A stretch of 46,019 nucleotides of DNA from Cytophagaceae bacterium (lineage in GTDB: Bacteria; Bacteroidota; Bacteroidia; Cytophagales; Flexibacteraceae). A program made the translations under genes and the position numbers. This document shows, one piece after another, positions 10,601 to 17,464 of the stretch (positions are counted from its first letter, which is position 1; the number at the start of each line of letters is the position of its first letter). The stretch is from NCBI GenBank assembly GCA_027485575.1, contig JAIXQU010000060.1, positions 1 to 46,019 of the forward strand, given 5' to 3'. A model generated the notes under the pieces. That model did no database searches. It was not told the DNA's origin and saw only the letters and a list, made by a program, of their open reading frames with translations.

Positions 10601-12464
10601 AAAGAGTCCTTAATCTGGGTTGAATATCTCTGAAAATAGTATCAAGGGCCCCTTGCGGGTCTCTTGCAACTAGAACAAAACGATAAAAAACATTATTATT
10701 GGCTTCAATAGTGTTTGGAATTATGTAAGACCCGGAAAAACCAGCAGGAAGATTTACGTTTGAGACTTCGAGCCCATTTCTAAAATATTTTACACTCCAT
10801 GTTAGGTTGGGACTTAAAAGCGGACCCGTTTCCGGATCCACACCAGATCCAGAATAAGATATAGATTGTCCCATGGCATAAGTTGAGCCTAATGCCGGGG
10901 TAGATATTGTGGGTGTTGGTTTTTGGTTTATCAACAAAACTGAAAGTTTTGCAACATTTGTTTCTGCCACCCCAAAACCCAATCCGTATCCAACCTCGAC
11001 TGTATAATACCCTGTGTCGGTGGGTTGAATGTTGGAAAGATTTAAGGTTGCTGATGTTGCTCCAGAAATCGCTACACCATCCTTTTTCCATTGGTAAAAA
11101 AGTGGTTTAAGACCTTTTGCAACGACTGAAAAAGCACCGTTATTGTTAACCGAAACTAAAGTATCCTTTGGATTTGAAAGAATTACCGGAATTAACTCAT
11201 AGGGTGTAATGACCAATTGTGGAGGATTACTTCCCGCCTCTTTGGATAAAAAATCCGCAAGTGCATTTGAACCAGGATCCTGACTTAATTTCAGGTTGAC
11301 CAGGTTTTTCATGGCTATTTCCTTTTGAGCTATAATATAGGATGTTACATCCCATTCATAGTACTTTTGGGTTGTGCCGGAAACTATTTGACTCGTTATT
11401 TTTCCACCTGATTCTGCAGGTTTGTTGTTCCAGTTCACACCATTTTCGGTCCACGTACCATTGGGGTTTAAGCCGGTGGCATTGACGAGTGCATTTCCTG
11501 AAGTACTGCCATTTATTGCTCCATAAACCCTAAGTTTAGCAGATCCAATATGATAAGATACACTGCTTAGATCAAACCTTAATAAGGATTCAGAAATTGA
11601 ACCGGAACCATTGTTCAAAGAACCCAAACCTGGACTGGAACCAAAATTTGTTGAGGCTTGTGCTCCATTTTTTACAATGGCATCAATTACGGGGCCTAAA
11701 GTGATTGGATTTTTTACCGGAGGTGTTTTTTGATAATAACGGATATAATCCACCTGGAAAGAAGAAGGAAGTTGGCTATCGTCAATTGGAGCTGTGTAAC
11801 CGATACATGTTAGCCATATATTAACTTTTCCGGTTATCAGGTTTCCAACATAACGCTTGTCTACCTGTAAGTTGTTATAATAAAATGTAATGCTGTCTGC
11901 CTCATACAAACATCCCACCTTTATAAAGGCAGAATTCAAAGCAGCTGTATTGTAAACTTTAATTCCCAGATTTGCAACCGGGTTATACTTTCTGTGTAAA
12001 CAGGTAAAGCTGTTCAAATTTCCAGATTCGTTTTCTAAAATATCTATTTCCAATGTAGCCTTGGCAACGCCGGTTCCTCCGGTTCCATCCTGCTTCATCA
12101 ACCAGAAGCCACTGTGCCAACCTGCACCTTGAGGAGTTTTTAATGTGGCTTCGTAATAGCCGTAGTGTAAAGTATCTTCGGAAATGAGGCCACCTCCCGT
12201 ATAATTTTTACCGCCAACAGTTTCCTTTTTTAAGGCCACATTTAAAACACCGTTTTTTAAGGTGCTATTTGCTGGCAATTGGGTACTTAAAGCTTTTGAA
12301 TCTCTACGAAAATCCCATCGGGTAGAATCAACCCTGGCACCAGTGAATTCATCACTGAAAGCAAGATAGTATGTGTTGCCACGTAGGGTTACTGTTCCCG
12401 GCTGAGCATTTGAATAACCGAAAATGAAGAAAAGCAAGTAAAATATCGGGAAAGATCTATTCAT
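1608..12464 (-). CDS. giant secreted GH16 / Ig-like-repeat / glycine-rich protein with T9SS type A sorting domain
   Basis: A 3618-residue exported protein. A signal peptide (residues 1-20, ending YSNA) precedes a glycoside hydrolase family 16 domain (about 30-250) with the intact catalytic motif EIDILE (E139, D141, E144), as in beta-1,3- or beta-1,3/1,4-glucanases. Then come a DNRLRE-like beta domain (about 253-418), an Ig-like domain and a PKD-like segment (about 420-625), a second DNRLRE-like domain (about 695-860), further Ig-like domains (about 868-1025), and 13 tandem repeats of about 93 residues (about 1026-2255) with the core QTICxGxxP, PTGGxGxYxYxWESSTTS and TTWFRR. Next is a region with long glycine runs (about 2578-2895), then beta-rich sequence and a C-terminal type A sorting domain (about 3543-3618). 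It is likely a cell-surface or released polysaccharide-binding hydrolase or adhesin; the glucan target is inferred. The start is fixed by the signal peptide. It is monocistronic, with its own terminator. Confidence 0.9.
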   Translation of the reverse strand: MNRSFPIFYLLFFIFGYSNAQPGTVTLRGNTYYLAFSDEFTGARVDSTRWDFRRDSKALSTQLPANSTLKNGVLNVALKKETVGGKNYTGGGLISEDTLHYGYYEATLKTPQGAGWHSGFWLMKQDGTGGTGVAKATLEIDILENESGNLNSFTCLHRKYNPVANLGIKVYNTAALNSAFIKVGCLYEADSITFYYNNLQVDKRYVGNLITGKVNIWLTCIGYTAPIDDSQLPSSFQVDYIRYYQKTPPVKNPITLGPVIDAIVKNGAQASTNFGSSPGLGSLNNGSGSISESLLRFDLSSVSYHIGSAKLRVYGAINGSTSGNALVNATGLNPNGTWTENGVNWNNKPAESGGKITSQIVSGTTQKYYEWDVTSYIIAQKEIAMKNLVNLKLSQDPGSNALADFLSKEAGSNPPQLVITPYELIPVILSNPKDTLVSVNNNGAFSVVAKGLKPLFYQWKKDGVAISGATSATLNLSNIQPTDTGYYTVEVGYGLGFGVAETNVAKLSVLLINQKPTPTISTPALGSTYAMGQSISYSGSGVDPETGPLLSPNLTWSVKYFRNGLEVSNVNLPAGFSGSYIIPNTIEANNNVFYRFVLVARDPQGALDTIFRDIQPRLRTLSLATSPSGFNVNLDGSVLSTPSSSTLIEGSVHTLDFPTPQSSNYFKYWSQGGTKSQNFTIPGSNPNLVAFLATGSPIIFNPSHDAAVNAGTNANTNYGSAATLIVKANADPNTVRESLIRFNLSTLVGAPLESKLRLYGSLSDNFNPSLIVEIREVGTTNVWNEGTVTWNTKPAVLPTVLATQTMAGTTKQYYEWDLSSFIISSVAAGKTTLEFSLSSPVPTASRVDINSKEAASFFPELVVVTSTSSTINITTQPTSQTICAGQPVTFLSAATASPSPSVQWQRSVDNGTNWTNIPGAINPGYTFSTSFGDNGNQYRARWFISGDTNSSNPAILTVNPDIAVPVITSPATYICPASSLVLTSSYPTGNVWSSGQLTSSISVSTAGSYSVTVTSNGCVKTSAPVVITLNTAIANNSISTTAPGCFGATPDITGSLPTGGNGTYNYQWESSTTSATAGFTSIQTAFSQSITADPILSPTWIRRIVVSGNCPGTFSNVLAIQADLPVLNNDISSSQTVCNNTSAAALTGSTPTGGTGVYAYLWESATSLAGPYANASGTNNLPNYSPGTMTVSRWYRRRITSGVCGVSYSDTIAITVNQLIGNNTISGIQTICTGNSPTTLIGSTPTGGNGSFNYIWESSTTSSSAGFTLIPGANSIDYSSGSLSQTTWFRRTVVSGPCANNVSSSIQVTIQNNIGNNIISSAQTRCAGVAPSSLNGTNPNGGNGSYSYVWESSTTDAFSGFVPIVPAATGSGYTPPALTTTTWYRRIVSSAPCAANISAAIQITVQQPIANNVVTPSTQTICTGTAPATFTGSLPTNGNGAYTYSWEVSSNNATSGFSSISSTNTQDYTSGVLSGNRWFRRVVVSAPCTNNISTAVAVVINPVIGNNTISAAQTICTGLSPAPLTGTNPNGGGGAGTYSFQWESSTTSATAGFSPISLATSSGYSPDPLTQNTWFRRVVTSTLCAANVSPAILITIQNNIGNNIISSAQTRCAGVAPASLNGTTPTGGSGSYSYVWQSSTTDAFTGFAPIVPAATSSGYSPPALTTTTWYRRVVSSAPCAANISDAIQITVQQSIANNVVTPSTQTICTGTAPATFTGSLPTNGNGAYTYSWEVSSNNATSGFSAIGSTNTQDYTSGVLSGNRWFRRVVTSGPCANSTSTAVAVIINSTIGNNTISAAQTICSGSSPATLTGNNPNGGGGSGTYTYQWESSTTSALTGFSPISLATSAALAPGPLTQTTWFRRIVSSPPCLANTSLAVQITVNEPIVNNDITGSQTICSGTTPALITGSLPTGGNGTSFSYSWEASNSLNGTYSSISVGTMDLSLPNQNTARWFRRRVTSGVCASTLSDTVFIAIIPSITNNTITLSQTICSGSTPAGFNGALATGGGGGISYFWESSTTSSSAGYTAISGATGQTYASGPLSNTTWFRRIVVSNSCPNNPSAPVTITVNQPITNNDASANQTICANTAPATLIGTVAAGGNGTSYAYLWEFSNSLPGTFSSAGATSVNYSPTVIVANRWYRRRVTSGACPVNYSDTIAVTVTPAIADNLAGSSDSICIGNASPILNGSLPTGGGGSYSYSWESSTTSASSGFSNIPGEISPTYSPGVIGSTTWYRRITNTALCANVSPSIQIRVDQPSTVSAGPAIPDVVQGGFTGALGGSFGGWATRGVWSAPDGVFFNNSGSTPGAATYQASINSAPTITLTLTVNAGGCGQISDSKILNVIPDPFGLTGVINKYAEVVAPSSLPVGSLKCTVGTGLGSQFAAGDRAMIIQMKGAGISLPASPTDITYGYITDIGTAGNHEYLDIDSVSGDIVFFKRCTKKQYSSSAFVQLVKIPKYTGNYNVKPSNSISAIRLTSKGMGYPPNSIITTGFTVTPVMGGAGLTLRALTDNLGQINEIQVVDAGAGYYKPPIITLPDPTVPPFDLPAYKAKALAVTGLTGMQWNGKRGGILALEVDGNLTMLDSIHMTGMGFAGGMFGDKGDISPTCSGPVEFATNFSNYTRAGQKGEGITNIPVASLRGKGRYATGGGGGVEPEGGGGGGANWQDGGRGGKSSYIDSPTSLCASTVYPCDGDLARGGLGGGTNPSTPVGFKNVLRSTSYFYLPANCRIFLGGGGGGGHAFNATAGAQSNGSGGFGGGIVILKANALTSNNYEILAKGENGESTAGDGAGGGGGGGAVLLMVDTYPDLVKCRVNGGNGGNSVATICEAGIPGVTTDKKRYYGAGGGGGGGVAWFSQPDADVTGLAIGCNFGQSAQGSNEDINGGATKGGSSRSQSELIFIENEPYLASVFTVGGSSPKPTFNTLSAAATWLSFKGTDASEVTLLLTENTSSPSLYSRYSSPATFSRIFTPGCTFGDATLVIKPKSAINSVNLVNEMDDLAYLTLDGIPKVTFKDLKISGILDNIDTQVRTKNGCTLVLDNVDAAADFYSESTGVNDIIIKKVKNAGSMNIGDNQVLNITDSLTLIGNNIDSRNLTFGAGSILNLPAGTKLNLDGANWINNGATAFNIDPNAKLNLRGNFTGQTIGGTVPTNFDVLNISNTGGIAININTSVKNWLQTSNSIINHGTRTLTISERVVPGGGSFTGSGGGRVALTNAATPVEVQGRFYNLQINSPGHAFAVNPITIDQTLILTNGRLDMGSHLITIESSLSSAAAFSNTSWVNGALKRKVTTGSSYYFPVGNLTTLENSLINFNSISGGLQYLTTRFTGNDPNTSPVASIVTPFLEGGSYFSTVVPNGYWSINPDMGSANYDVWLLPSFTSTFPQYSIFKRATGGNEWAITGSLSNPENTFTYIQSDGSVRRSGLTGFSDFALGGGEEALPLDFIDFRAFRKRNSVQLNWKMAECFKNGNFIIKRGVNASSLSKISDLKVDDSGCETSFQAADANNLMGSPRYYYQIEASAKDEKTIKSPVRSVNMATSDPEKPFLSIIPTENKKFRIMDESIENTGIRILSIEGKIIAENVSAKDQILDLNFVSKGVYLVELVNNGWNVRQKIVVGF
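6830..8545 (-). repeat. tandem 858-bp duplication of a three-repeat block within the giant gene
   Basis: Two consecutive blocks (about 6830-7687 and 7688-8545) are far more alike than the other 93-residue repeats. Long stretches around 7063-7680 reappear near-identically around 7921-8540, a constant offset of 858 bp, exactly 286 codons or three Ig-like units. In the protein these are about residues 1307-1592 and 1593-1878. This looks like a recent in-frame unequal-crossover or slippage duplication. Edges are approximate. Confidence 0.8.
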
Positions 12465-13509
12465 AGTGATGAGTAAAATGGATTGGATAAAAACTGAAAA
12501 TGCCGGGTTTTGATAATTTTAATGAATCAATTTCAATTGAAAATACTTTTAAAAACAGTTGACCTGAAAATACAGAGGCAACCACCCCATTATTGAATGG
12601 GTTTTGATTTGTAAGGTTTTTAATAAAAATGTGAATGCAACTGCTTGTACTCAATTTTTTTAAAATGTTAAATTTTGCCATAATTGGGTTGATGGTCAAA
12701 TGTTTTGCAAATATATAGTAAAAAATAATTCAGATAAAATCTTTTTTTGACCAATATAGAGTACTTCTAAATCGAAAAATTTAAAGTAATAAATATCGAT
12801 GTGTGTTGTGTTATTTTAATTAAGTGTTATATTTAATTCTATGATTAATACAATTTTAATGTTGTATATCCAATGTTAAGCAGTTTTAATCTTCCATTAT
12901 TTTTTAAAAAATGAAAGATTAATCGGGTCGTTTTTTTGATGAATTTTCAAATTGGGTAAACCCAAAATTTAAAACAGCAAAAAAACATTGCCTGCAGTCG
13001 AAATATAAAATTAAAACTGAGTTGTTTTCAATCGGAGTGGCTGGGTGTAGCTATTATAAATAGGATATACGCAAATTCTAATCCGATCGAGTCTAACAGG
13101 TGCCAAAGGTGGGTAAAGATTCTGGTTTTTAATTTTCTAAAGCAGGTTTAAAAGTTACATCAGAAACTTTTCTGCAAATTTCTATTCTAAAACTACAGAT
13201 CTTAGAAAATGAATTTATGATAATTGAGTATGAATGAAAAGATTCAGCCTTTCAATAAAAGGCTTGATTTTTTATACCTGCTGGATGTTTTCTGCTTTTG
13301 ATAGGCCCAGACATCTTTATCTTTTTTTTCAATGGGGAGCAACTAACTTTTGCCTGTCATTTTTCCGACCTCCAACAACAAACTTATCTACTTCTGCATT
13401 TCTCACCAAAAGCATTTTTCCTGTGCTTTTCGTGGCTTGCATTAACTTCTTTTAGAATAAAGACTATGGTTTTATAAAGAAAAGAAAGCTTTTGGTTTGG
13501 CTATCGAGG
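12465..13509. other. 1,045-bp AT-rich intergenic region
   Basis: This region lies between the start of the giant gene and the stop of purB, both leftward. I see no gene with recognisable content; short open frames here (for example 12457-12699 leftward, 13234-13455 rightward) have no family features. It probably holds the long leader and promoter of the giant gene and the end of the purB transcript. A 14-bp AT palindrome (ATTTTTTAAAAAAT) lies at 12899-12912. No GC-rich terminator for purB was found. Confidence 0.5.
12708..12715 (-). promoter_or_regulatory. candidate Bacteroidota -7 element for the giant gene
   Basis: The leftward strand reads TATATTTG, matching the Bacteroidota -7 consensus TAnnTTTG. 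No good TTTG -33 element is found at the usual spacing. If used, it would give a leader of roughly 235 nt. Confidence 0.3.
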
Positions 13510-14859
13510 CTATTTGGGTAAAACCCCGGTATAGTTTTCCGGCGTTATATTTTTCAATTCCATTTTTATTTCATCTGGCAAATCCAGACTTTCAATAAAA
13601 TTTTGAAAATCAGAAATGGTTAATTTCTGACCCGTACGAGATAGTTTTTTTAATGCTTCATAAGGCATTGGAAATTGTTCTCTTCTCAAAATGGTTTGAA
13701 TGGCCTCGGAAATAACTTCCACATGGTCATTGAGATCGTTTTTAATTTTGGTCGGGTTTATTTCGATTTTTTTCAAGCCTTTTAAAATGGATTGATAGGC
13801 CACCAGACTATGGCCAATTGGCACTCCAATGTTTCGCAAAACTGTACTGTCTGAAAGGTCGCGTTGAAGCCGTGAAATCGGGAGTTTATTTGAAAAATGA
13901 TTCATAATGGCATTGGCGATTCCCAGATTACCTTCCGCGTTTTCAAAATCAATCGGATTTACTTTGTGAGGCATGGCAGAAGAACCTACCTCGCCATGGC
14001 TTATTTTTTGCTTCAAATAGTCCATGGAGATGTATTGCCAAACATCTCTGGCGAAGTCAATTAAGATTGTGTTTATCCTCGAAAGGCAATCCATATAAGC
14101 AGCCAGATTGTCATAATGCTCGATTTGGGTAGTGTATTGGCTCCTTTTTAATCCAAGACCTGTTACAAAATTATTTCCAAATTCGACCCAATCTACCTTT
14201 GGATAGGCTACAAAATGCGCATTAAATCCCCCTGTTGCCCCGCCAAATTTTGAAGAAAACGGTATTTGATTTAAAAGCTGAATTTGCATTTCCAGACGCT
14301 CAGTAAAAACCAATAGTTCTTTTCCAAATCTTGTTGGTGAAGCGGGTTGGCCATGGGTTCTGGCCAACATGGGAACCAAAAGCCATTCATTGCCAAGTGA
14401 CTTTATTTGGTCTACCAATCCTTGTATTTTTGGAAGCAACACCATTTCTGTGCTTTCTTTTAGCAATAGCGGAATGGCGGTATTGTTAATATCCTGTGAG
14501 GTTAAACCAAAATGGACAAATTCCATCCATGGGTTTAACCCCTCATTTTCCAGTTTTTGCTTGATGAAATACTCGACCGCTTTTACATCGTGGTTTATTT
14601 GTTTTTCAATCAATTTTACACTTTGGGCCTGTTCAATATCAAAATTTTCAACCCATTTTCTAAGGATTTGCGCTGTTCCCTGGGGTAGGGGAGGGCAATT
14701 CTTTAAGTTGAGGTCAGAAAGAGAAATAAGGTACTCAATTTCTATTCTTATCCGATATTTTATTAAGGCAAATTCAGAGTAATATGGCGCAAGTTCTTGA
14801 ATATGAACGGAATATCGACCATCAAGTGGTGAAATGGCCATTAAAGATTGTTCAGACAT
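13510..14859 (-). CDS. purB: adenylosuccinate lyase
   Basis: A 449-residue cytoplasmic enzyme of the fumarase/aspartase superfamily. It acts twice in purine synthesis, splitting SAICAR to AICAR and adenylosuccinate to AMP, each time releasing fumarate. The superfamily signature SSAMPHKVNP is intact (S293-S294 in the flexible catalytic loop), and TRTHGQPASP-like sequence (ARTHGQPASP) and DLSDSTVLRN match the E. coli-type enzyme, as does the length (about 456 residues there). The N-terminus SLMAISPLDGRY is the typical start. It stands alone, divergent from the VanX-like gene across 573 bp. Confidence 0.96.
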   Translation of the reverse strand: MSEQSLMAISPLDGRYSVHIQELAPYYSEFALIKYRIRIEIEYLISLSDLNLKNCPPLPQGTAQILRKWVENFDIEQAQSVKLIEKQINHDVKAVEYFIKQKLENEGLNPWMEFVHFGLTSQDINNTAIPLLLKESTEMVLLPKIQGLVDQIKSLGNEWLLVPMLARTHGQPASPTRFGKELLVFTERLEMQIQLLNQIPFSSKFGGATGGFNAHFVAYPKVDWVEFGNNFVTGLGLKRSQYTTQIEHYDNLAAYMDCLSRINTILIDFARDVWQYISMDYLKQKISHGEVGSSAMPHKVNPIDFENAEGNLGIANAIMNHFSNKLPISRLQRDLSDSTVLRNIGVPIGHSLVAYQSILKGLKKIEINPTKIKNDLNDHVEVISEAIQTILRREQFPMPYEALKKLSRTGQKLTISDFQNFIESLDLPDEIKMELKNITPENYTGVLPK

Positions 14860-15432
14860 TTTCGGTTTCTAAAAGACAAAGGTCTTAATTTTATCTCATT
14901 TGAAAACCATTAATATCCTTGACAGCTCATTCTGTAAAAGGAATTTGGCGGTTTGTTTTAACCGGAATGAATCAAAAACCAGTGAATGCGATATGAAAAT
15001 ATCATCTAAATGGATTCAGTTTGCTATGGGTCAGGATTTAAGAGAAATGATGGGAGGAAAAAAGCCATATATTCCCAAGGTTAACTCCCTCAGCTGTAGC
15101 CGATAATAGGTTGCCGGTTAACCCGGTTGCGTTTTAGCGCCAGAAAAAAGACGACTAAAAAATTTTATTTTAACAAAGTTGTTCGTTTTTGAATGAATTT
15201 TGGCATTCGCAAAGAAGGAGTTTCTGATAAAAATGTTAAATCAGATGGATTCAATGTCCTGGAAATTAGTCATTAGGCCGTGCTTTGGATTTATGTAAAA
15301 AGTCAGGAGGGCATTCAATCTTTAAGCCACGCCAACAAAATCCGGCTTAGTTTGAGCAAAACCATGGTATGGCAGAAAAATCCGGATGAGGTTTTATAGA
15401 AAATAGTCGTTTATCAAATAGGAATAGTACGC
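14860..15432. other. 573-bp divergent intergenic region
   Basis: This region separates purB (leftward) from the VanX-like dipeptidase (rightward), so it should carry both promoters. I could not pick a convincing TTTG/TAnnTTTG pair. A GGTTAACC palindrome lies at 15116-15123. A 68-codon rightward open frame (14900-15106) has no recognisable content and is not called. Confidence 0.4.
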
Positions 15433-16113
15433 ATGGTCAGGTTCTTTTTTTTTCTTTTTTTCTTTTCAATTGGGATTACCAGCCCTTCCAATGTGCCGGA
15501 GCCCTGCGAAGCGGAACAAATGTTAAAGAAACTTGGCTTGGTAGATTTGCAGGAAATAGACCGAAGTATTCAAGTAGAACTCAAATACTCAACCACAGAT
15601 AATTTCTTAAAATTTGATGTATATGGTTGCCTGTCAAAAGCTTATCTTCAGAAAGAAGTTGCAGCTAAACTGTCTGACGCATCTGACGTGTTGAAAAAAA
15701 CGAATCCTGAACTCTCTCTTCTGGTTTATGATGCTGCCAGACCTTCCTGGGCTCAAAGACTACTTTGGGACAAAATCGATAAACCAGAATCATCAAAGCA
15801 TATTTATGTGGCAAACCCCAGGCGGGGTTCCATCCATAATTATGGATGTGCTGTGGATCTTACCCTGGCCTATTCCAATGGAAAACCACTTGATATGGGA
15901 ACCGATTTCGACTATTTTGGAAATCTGGCACAACCAAGACTGGAAAATGAAAATCTAAGAAAAGGCCTGTTGACAAAAGTGCAAATAAAAAACCGGCAGC
16001 TTTTAAGAAAAGTGATGCAGGAAGCAGGTTTTCAATTGACCAGTTCGGAATGGTGGCATTTTAATTTTTGTTCACTCAAGGCAGCCAGAAAGAAGTTTAA
16101 GATCATTCCTTAG
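15433..16113 (+). CDS. VanX-like D-alanyl-D-alanine dipeptidase (peptidase M15D)
   Basis: A 226-residue exported zinc peptidase of the VanX/DdpX group, which cleaves the dipeptide D-Ala-D-Ala. Zinc ligands are visible in SIHNYGCAVD (H135, D142) and EWWHF (H209), with the catalytic base E206 and the conserved arginine of YDAARP (R103). An N-terminal hydrophobic stretch (residues 3-16) suggests export. With no vanH/vanA partner nearby, cell-wall dipeptide recycling or nutrition is more likely than glycopeptide resistance; this is inference. Downstream lies the DnaA-box cluster. Confidence 0.88.
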   Translation: MVRFFFFLFFFSIGITSPSNVPEPCEAEQMLKKLGLVDLQEIDRSIQVELKYSTTDNFLKFDVYGCLSKAYLQKEVAAKLSDASDVLKKTNPELSLLVYDAARPSWAQRLLWDKIDKPESSKHIYVANPRRGSIHNYGCAVDLTLAYSNGKPLDMGTDFDYFGNLAQPRLENENLRKGLLTKVQIKNRQLLRKVMQEAGFQLTSSEWWHFNFCSLKAARKKFKIIP

Positions 16114-16504
16114 TTTTTTTGAAATTTTTGTCACATTTTTTTTGATTTAATGCCAATCGGTATTATGCCTGATATTCTTTTCCGATGTAAGATTGGTATT
16201 AGTCGATAAATAAGCTTGTCTCCTTCGATTTTCGAAGTTTGGGGTTGAAAATGTGGATAAGTCGGCGAAGTTATCCACATTATCCACATTATAGAACCAG
16301 TTTATCCACAAATGGCTGCATACATCACAATCGCCAAATAAAAAAATTTAGTTTGAATGGATGTAATTTTTTTGTGAGAATAAGTGGTTTTTGGAAGTCA
16401 TTGTCTCTAGAAATATGCTTAACACTGGATATCTGCTTTTGGCCCAATTTTGGTTTTTATTTGAAATCCCGGATTGGCTTTCTTTTTTGAATGTTAATGC
16501 AGTG
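16114..16504. other. 391-bp intergenic region with origin-like features
   Basis: This lies between convergently transcribed genes (VanX-like rightward, binding lipoprotein leftward), so promoters are not expected. It contains two imperfect direct repeats (AATCGGTATTA near 16155 and GATTGGTATTA near 16191), a CTTCGA/TCGAAG hairpin at 16223-16237, four perfect DnaA boxes at 16252-16310, and AT-rich DNA at about 16330-16380. No gene is recognised here. Confidence 0.6.
16252..16310. other. cluster of four perfect DnaA boxes: candidate oriC or DnaA-titration site
   Basis: The DnaA consensus TTATCCACA occurs exactly at 16271-16279, 16280-16288 and 16302-16310 on the + strand and at 16252-16260 on the - strand (TGTGGATAA). 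Two boxes abut head to tail. Immediately rightward is an AT-rich stretch (about 16330-16380) that could be a DNA-unwinding element, and immediately leftward a small palindrome (16223-16237). Four exact 9-mers in 59 bp are not a chance event. Whether this is oriC or a datA-like sink cannot be settled from this window. The flanking gene orientations show no obvious leading-strand switch. Confidence 0.7.
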
Positions 16505-17401
16505 TTATTTTTTATTTTTCAAATCATTAATTCCTTCAAGGAACCTTGGGCCTGGTCGACTTGCGAAATCATCATTTAGTTCAAATATTTTTTTGTTTTT
16601 GTAGGCATTTATATTTTTCAATTCCGGGTAAATCCTGAAAAGTGTAGAGTCCAGCTTTTCGAAACTCCCTCCAAAAACTATATCTGGATTTAGTTTTAGA
16701 ACCGCTTCCCTTTGAAGCGTAGGATAAGGTTTATCGAGGACTTCCTGTAAGCTGTTTTTTCCCCCGGCAAGCCACATTTTGTCACTCATCCAGGTGTCAG
16801 CACCGTAGGCAAAAATTGGGTCTATCCAAGTGATTGCCAGCATGGAGGGTCTGTTTTCAATTTTTATTTTTCCCGAAATATTTTCAAGGTTTTCAAGATT
16901 TTGGTGCAAAGAATCAAGAAGCGATTTTGCATTTTCTTTTGAAGGACACCAACTGAAGATCGAATCCATCGCATTTAAGATGTCCCTGGTTTTTCGGTAT
17001 TTAAAAACATAAATGGGTATCCCTGTTTTTTCGATTTGAGCAATATCTGCCAAAGAAGTTATTCCTTCTTCAGAGAAAATTATGTCTGGATTAATAGCTA
17101 TAATTGCCTCTATGTCTAAGGGATAGGTGTTTATTCTCTTTTTCCTACTCACTGCCTCCAGAGGGTAATTACAGGTATGTGTAACACCCACAATATTATT
17201 TTCGGGAACAATACTGAATAATATTTCGGTCATTGCTGGTGAAAGGCCAAGAATTTTAAGCGGCTTTTTGGGAACAGTGACTGTCCTGTTCAATCCATCT
17301 AAATGGGTAATCGACAGGTTTTCTGAGATTTTCGTGTTGGTAGATTGACAGGAAAAAAGGCCAAAGAATAAGCCAATAATTATTAATCTGATAAGATTCA
17401 T
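16505..17401 (-). CDS. BtuF-like ABC transporter substrate-binding lipoprotein
   Basis: A binding protein of the Peripla_BP_2 (BtuF/FhuD/HmuT) family, which captures cobalamin, heme or ferric siderophores for an ABC importer. A lipobox LFSC places the acylated cysteine at residue 18 when ATG 17401 is used. That start gives the better signal peptide than the upstream ATG at 17413, which would add MICK. Typical family segments are present: ILGLSPAMTEILF, EAIIAINPDIIF and LNPDIVFGGSF. No permease or ATPase is adjacent, so it serves a transporter encoded elsewhere. It is divergent from hldD with only about 60 bp between. The ligand is unknown. Confidence 0.82.
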   Translation of the reverse strand: MNLIRLIIIGLFFGLFSCQSTNTKISENLSITHLDGLNRTVTVPKKPLKILGLSPAMTEILFSIVPENNIVGVTHTCNYPLEAVSRKKRINTYPLDIEAIIAINPDIIFSEEGITSLADIAQIEKTGIPIYVFKYRKTRDILNAMDSIFSWCPSKENAKSLLDSLHQNLENLENISGKIKIENRPSMLAITWIDPIFAYGADTWMSDKMWLAGGKNSLQEVLDKPYPTLQREAVLKLNPDIVFGGSFEKLDSTLFRIYPELKNINAYKNKKIFELNDDFASRPGPRFLEGINDLKNKK

Positions 17402-17464
17402 TTTGCAAATCAAAGCGATAGATTCAATTTACTAATATTGCAGTTCAATTCTTAAAGCAAAAAA

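Noticed and set aside
12457-12699. 80-codon leftward open frame overlapping the start of the giant gene
   Set aside because: No recognisable family or export signal; it overlaps the likely leader and the promoter candidate.
13234-13455. 73-codon rightward open frame
   Set aside because: Phe-rich translation of AT-rich noncoding DNA with no supporting features.
14900-15106. 68-codon rightward open frame between purB and the dipeptidase
   Set aside because: No homology recognised and no promoter or ribosome-binding evidence.
15433-16113. Vancomycin-resistance vanX
   Set aside because: Motifs match VanX-type dipeptidases, but there is no vanH, vanA or vanRS nearby, and such enzymes are common in wall-dipeptide metabolism.
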